Shown piece after piece: positions 60,626 to 62,960 of a stretch of DNA of 62,960 nt; positions within the stretch are counted from its first letter, which is position 1, and every line of letters starts with the position of its first letter. This DNA comes from Domibacillus indicus (GTDB taxonomy: Bacteria > Bacillota > Bacilli > Bacillales > Domibacillaceae). A program made the position numbers and the translations under genes. The notes under the pieces are model-generated. The model did not search any database and was not told the origin of the DNA. It was given only the letters and a program-made list of their open reading frames with translations. The DNA lies in the NCBI RefSeq assembly GCF_023715895.1, contig NZ_JAMBOO010000023.1:1-62960 (forward strand), read 5' to 3'.

Positions 60626-61051
60626 TTGATAAAGTTCCTTGTAAGCCAGCACTTTTAAAGCCTGTATTTCATCTTCAGTCAGCTTGCTCTGGAGTGTCTC
60701 TAATAATGCTTGTTTCTTTTCTTCTGTCAGGCCGCCTTGTACAGTCGATTGAATGTCTTTAAGCTCGCCCGGGCTGAACTTTTTCACCATTTCCCTTGCC
60801 GCTTCTTCTTTTGTCGTAAACGGCAGAGAAGAAGTGTCGGCATTTGCGCCTTCTTCCACCAGCTTTTTCAGCTCTGGGTTGTTGTTAATTTGCTGCTTAA
60901 TCTGTTCCACTTCTCCGCTGTTTTCAATCTGTTGTGCTACTTCATCCATTATTTTATCAGATGCAATTTTGGTTCCGAAGTAATACAGTCCGGCTCCTAG
61001 AAGAGCCACAAGCAATGCCAGTCCAATGAAGAGCTTGAATAATGTCTTCAC
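60623..61051 (-). CDS. Conserved membrane-anchored hypothetical protein
   Basis: 142 aa with an N-terminal membrane helix (LFIGLALLVALLGAGLYYFG) and an extracytoplasmic helical domain (NNPELKKLVEEGANADTSSL, PFTTKEEAAREMVKKFSPGE, LTEDEIQALKVLAYKELY). I recall similar Bacillus proteins of unknown function. AGGAGGATATAAAG precedes the ATG. Confidence 0.75.
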   Translation of the reverse strand: MKTLFKLFIGLALLVALLGAGLYYFGTKIASDKIMDEVAQQIENSGEVEQIKQQINNNPELKKLVEEGANADTSSLPFTTKEEAAREMVKKFSPGELKDIQSTVQGGLTEEKKQALLETLQSKLTEDEIQALKVLAYKELYQ

Positions 61052-61238
61052 TTTATATCCTCCTAAATGTACACCATGCTTTTATTAACATAACAAATTT
61101 CTCTTTCTTTTCCCAGTGCTTTAACAGCTTTCAACCATGTCTTTTATTCAAAGACCTTTTATATTTTATATAAATAGGTTTCCCCCCTTTCTTTTTTGGG
61201 TAACTGAACCTGCGAAGTACATAAATGGAGAAAAAAAG

Positions 61239-61421
61239 ATGCTAAATGAAAAAGACCCTATAAATTATTTGTATGAAGAAATCGAAAGAGTCCGCGGGCT
61301 GCTGGCTTCCGCGGTTCAGCTCTATGGACTTTCCAGTGCAGAAGCGCTTTATTACAGTGAAGAATTAAATACATTAATTCTTCATGCCCAGCTTCAAAAC
61401 AGGCAGGTGCTTCTTGTATAA
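61239..61421 (+). CDS. Spo0E-like peptide
   Basis: 60 aa from ATG 61239 after TGGAGAAAAAAAG: YLYEEIERVRGLLASAVQLY, GLSSAEALYYSEELNTLILH. Spo0E-like two-helix phosphatase pattern (SEELNTLI). Likely a modulator of Spo0A~P or a related regulator. Paralogue at 7057-7230. The longer frame to 61137 has no support. Confidence 0.8.
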   Translation: MLNEKDPINYLYEEIERVRGLLASAVQLYGLSSAEALYYSEELNTLILHAQLQNRQVLLV

Positions 61422-61440
61422 GATTTTTTCAAATGGTACA

Positions 61441-61519
61441 TACTAGAGCTGTTAGTTCCAAATCCTACTCCTATAAGTAAACCTTGTATCAGCCGGGTTT
61501 TCACCTGGCTGCTTTTTTA
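61441..61519 (+). ncRNA. Candidate small RNA, CTCCTATAAGT family
   Basis: CTAGAGCTGTTAGTTCCAAA, then TCCTACTCCTATAAGTAAACC, then CAGCCgGGTtttcACCtGGCTG with TTTTTTA. GTTAGTTCC and CTCCTATAAGT are shared with 56585-56680. Confidence 0.5.
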
Positions 61520-61792
61520 TGCGCTCCTAACTCTCCTGATCATTGAAAGCCCGACCGAAGCTTTTTAGGCTGAACCTTATATTGGCTTTCTGCTGTCATA
61601 ATGGAATCTGGCTCTGCCGATGGTTCACCTGAGCATTTTCTTTTCCGGCGGGCGGCCCAATGAGTTTTTTATTAAAAACCGGTCCGTTCATTTGCCTTAC
61701 GAAATATAGGTAATTATGTCTAGTATATTAAACCTATTTTAGGTAAAATTAAATAAGGATTACGCAAAAACCTTTATCTAGGAGCGTTTACT
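61520..61792. other. Intergenic, no gene seen
   Basis: No supported frame. The last 60 bp hold the presumed promoter of the next gene. Confidence 0.4.
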
Positions 61793-61942
61793 ATGGAAGA
61801 TCTAGCCATCATCCTGTCTAATGAGCTGGGAAAATTAATTAATGACTATTACCGATACGATGATCCGGAGATTAAAGAACTGATTCAAAGTGACATTCAG
61901 TTATTAAACGAAGCTATTTCTTTGTGTGAGCAGTCAACGTAG
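61793..61942 (+). CDS. 49-aa helical protein, paralogue 2
   Basis: MEDLAIILSNELGKLINDYY and IKELIQSDIQLLNEAISLCE form a helical hairpin. AGGAGCGTTTACT precedes the ATG. It has the same length as, and aligns end to end with, 54122-54271, where the start is CTG. Unknown function. Confidence 0.65.
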   Translation: MEDLAIILSNELGKLINDYYRYDDPEIKELIQSDIQLLNEAISLCEQST

Positions 61943-62137
61943 GGCAGCCCTTTCGGCTGCTTTATTTTTTTGAATTTTACACATTATTAATTTTGCCTAA
62001 TTCTTTGCTTGCAGTATAGGATATAAAAAAGCAGCCGCCTCTTCGGTTCTTTTCTTTCGTATTGTACAATAGCTTTATACTTTCACCATAAGTCCTGTTA
62101 TTGGAGATGAGCGGCTATAAAAATCTATAAATCGAGT

Positions 62138-62620
62138 ATGTACCTTTTGGTCTCCCTGCTTGCAGCACTTTCCTGTTTTTTGCTGCTTTTGAATGTTTTT
62201 TTAACAGACAAGCCAGAACAAAAAACCGAAGACGCAACAGCTGAACAAACCCAAACAACCGCACCGGAAAAGGAACAGCCTGCTGCCTCAAATGAAAACG
62301 ATACAACAAGCAATGAAACAACACAGGAAAAAGAAACAACATCCCAGGCGTCTGAAAAAAAAGACGGCCATGTATCCGATTGGTTTAACCAAGCAGATAT
62401 ACAAAAAAAGGAGAAAGCGGATTCTACAGCCGACAGTAAAACGGTGAATCAAGCAAACAATGAACTGGCTGACCGAGAAGAAACGGACCGAGAAACAAAT
62501 GAGGCGGATACACCCTCATCTGATAACCAAACGAGTGAAGAAGCGGGCGCAGAACAGCCTGTCCTGCAGCCTGTTCCCCCGGCCCAGCCAGAGCAGCCTG
62601 AGCTTTCTCTTGAAAAATAA
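62138..62620 (+). CDS. Membrane-anchored acidic low-complexity protein
   Basis: 160 aa with an N-terminal hydrophobic segment (LLVSLLAALSCFLLLLNVFL) and a Glu/Thr/Gln-rich extended tail ending in a Pro-rich QPVPPAQPEQPEL. ATG 62138 has no ribosome site. In frame upstream, ATA 62117 lies 10 nt after TTGGAG and would add KIYKSS. Function unknown. Confidence 0.6.
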   Translation: MYLLVSLLAALSCFLLLLNVFLTDKPEQKTEDATAEQTQTTAPEKEQPAASNENDTTSNETTQEKETTSQASEKKDGHVSDWFNQADIQKKEKADSTADSKTVNQANNELADREETDRETNEADTPSSDNQTSEEAGAEQPVLQPVPPAQPEQPELSLEK

Positions 62621-62635
62621 AGTTTTTCAGCCAAT

Positions 62636-62672
62636 AAAAAAGCACTCACGCCCTGTGAGTGCTTTTTTTATG
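62636..62672 (+). terminator. Terminator
   Basis: AAAAAAGCACTCACgccctGTGAGTGCTTTTTTT. Confidence 0.85.
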
Positions 62673-62834
62673 TGTGTACTATTTCGAAATGGGTACTTTA
62701 TATACACGGCTTACCAAACCATACTTTAGTGTACCCGTTGCAGCTGCTCATTAAACTGCCCCAAAGTCAGGTACCGTCAATTCCTTATCTCTTTCCACTT
62801 TTTCAAAAATAGGCGGTGTGCCCTTTCTTGCTCT

Positions 62835-62960
62835 GTGAACCTCTCCACCTAAATCAAAGATTTTGATGGAGCATCCCTTATCTTGAATACGGTACAACAT
62901 CAGCGGATTAAGCTTCCTTCGGAAGCCCGAGTGCATGATGGAGACTAATGAACGAAGACA
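62835..62960 (-). ncRNA. TnpB element right end and guide-RNA scaffold, cut by window edge
   Basis: The minus strand matches 12532-12657 with a handful of differences, including the last tnpB codons (frame continues beyond 62960). Hairpin GCTTCC-gaa-GGAAGC replaces gca by gaa in the loop. The terminal hairpin and GGTTCAC are identical. The next bases outside (62834 downward, AGAGCAAGAAAGGGC) differ and are the presumed guide. Confidence 0.7.

Overview
The window looks like chromosome of an endospore-forming Bacillaceae, Bacillus- or Domibacillus-like; the genus cannot be fixed from sequence alone. It has low GC, strong AGGAGG ribosome sites, frequent TTG/GTG starts and many spore genes (cotJA-cotJB-cotJC, sspH, two YjcZ-type peptides, a YteA-type zinc-finger protein, a YhcN/YlaJ lipoprotein, Spo0E-like peptides). 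The conserved SOS block lexA / yneA-yneB-ynzC-tkt-yneF is present, but sirA, which lies between tkt and yneF in B. subtilis, is absent.

Region 1 (1-20.5 kb) is a mobile, decaying zone. It holds IS3/IS150-type transposase remnants (1-109, 6471-6811, 9764-10057), two copies of a phage holin with broken phage flanks (about 1.0-1.4 and 5.4-5.8 kb), a PhyH-type oxygenase relic with a nonsense codon, and IS605/IS1341-type elements. Two intact but very different tnpB genes (11226-12584 and 13059-14210) face each other tail to tail. They share end sequences and a right-end hairpin that looks like the 3' part of a guide RNA scaffold, and a third copy of this end runs off the window at 62835-62960. A run of degenerate small-membrane-peptide units lies at 8.4-9.75 kb.

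The most striking structure is at 15.0-20.6 kb. The last 92 bp of yneF recur exactly at 15175-15266 and in part at 17924-17959. An intact tyrosine recombinase lies beside the real yneF 3' end, and a decayed copy with a nonsense codon lies beside the middle repeat. I read this as tandem islands integrated in the 3' end of yneF, carrying a YkpA-type ABC-F ATPase, an EVE-HNH (modification-dependent restriction type) nuclease and a tRNA-Arg(CCU). A hairpin covering the recombinase ribosome site is kept in all three copies with compensating base changes.

Region 2 (20.5-45 kb) is ordinary core chromosome: tkt, the SOS genes, a membrane diguanylate cyclase, an SDR enzyme, an ABC-2 exporter operon, dinB-dsdA, an M50-like membrane protein that has lost its catalytic Glu, spore-coat cotJ genes, the molybdate transporter modA-modB with a divergent YvgK-type regulator across four 10-bp-phased TTATAA boxes, an RsbR paralogue and a GH25 muramidase.

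Region 3 (45-63 kb) is rich in small stationary-phase and spore genes: manganese catalase, YugN, a YkuD L,D-transpeptidase, two paralogous KinB-like kinases, a stand-alone LexA-type DNA-binding domain with a LexA-like box upstream, a cyclic-di-GMP-I riboswitch ahead of a 111-aa unknown, acidic lipoproteins, and several peptides under 60 aa. Several small families recur across the window: three FGW membrane peptides, two 49-aa proteins, two small helix-turn-helix proteins, three IDEAL-domain proteins, and a repeated non-coding element with an anti-Shine-Dalgarno-like CTCCTAT box next to a terminator.
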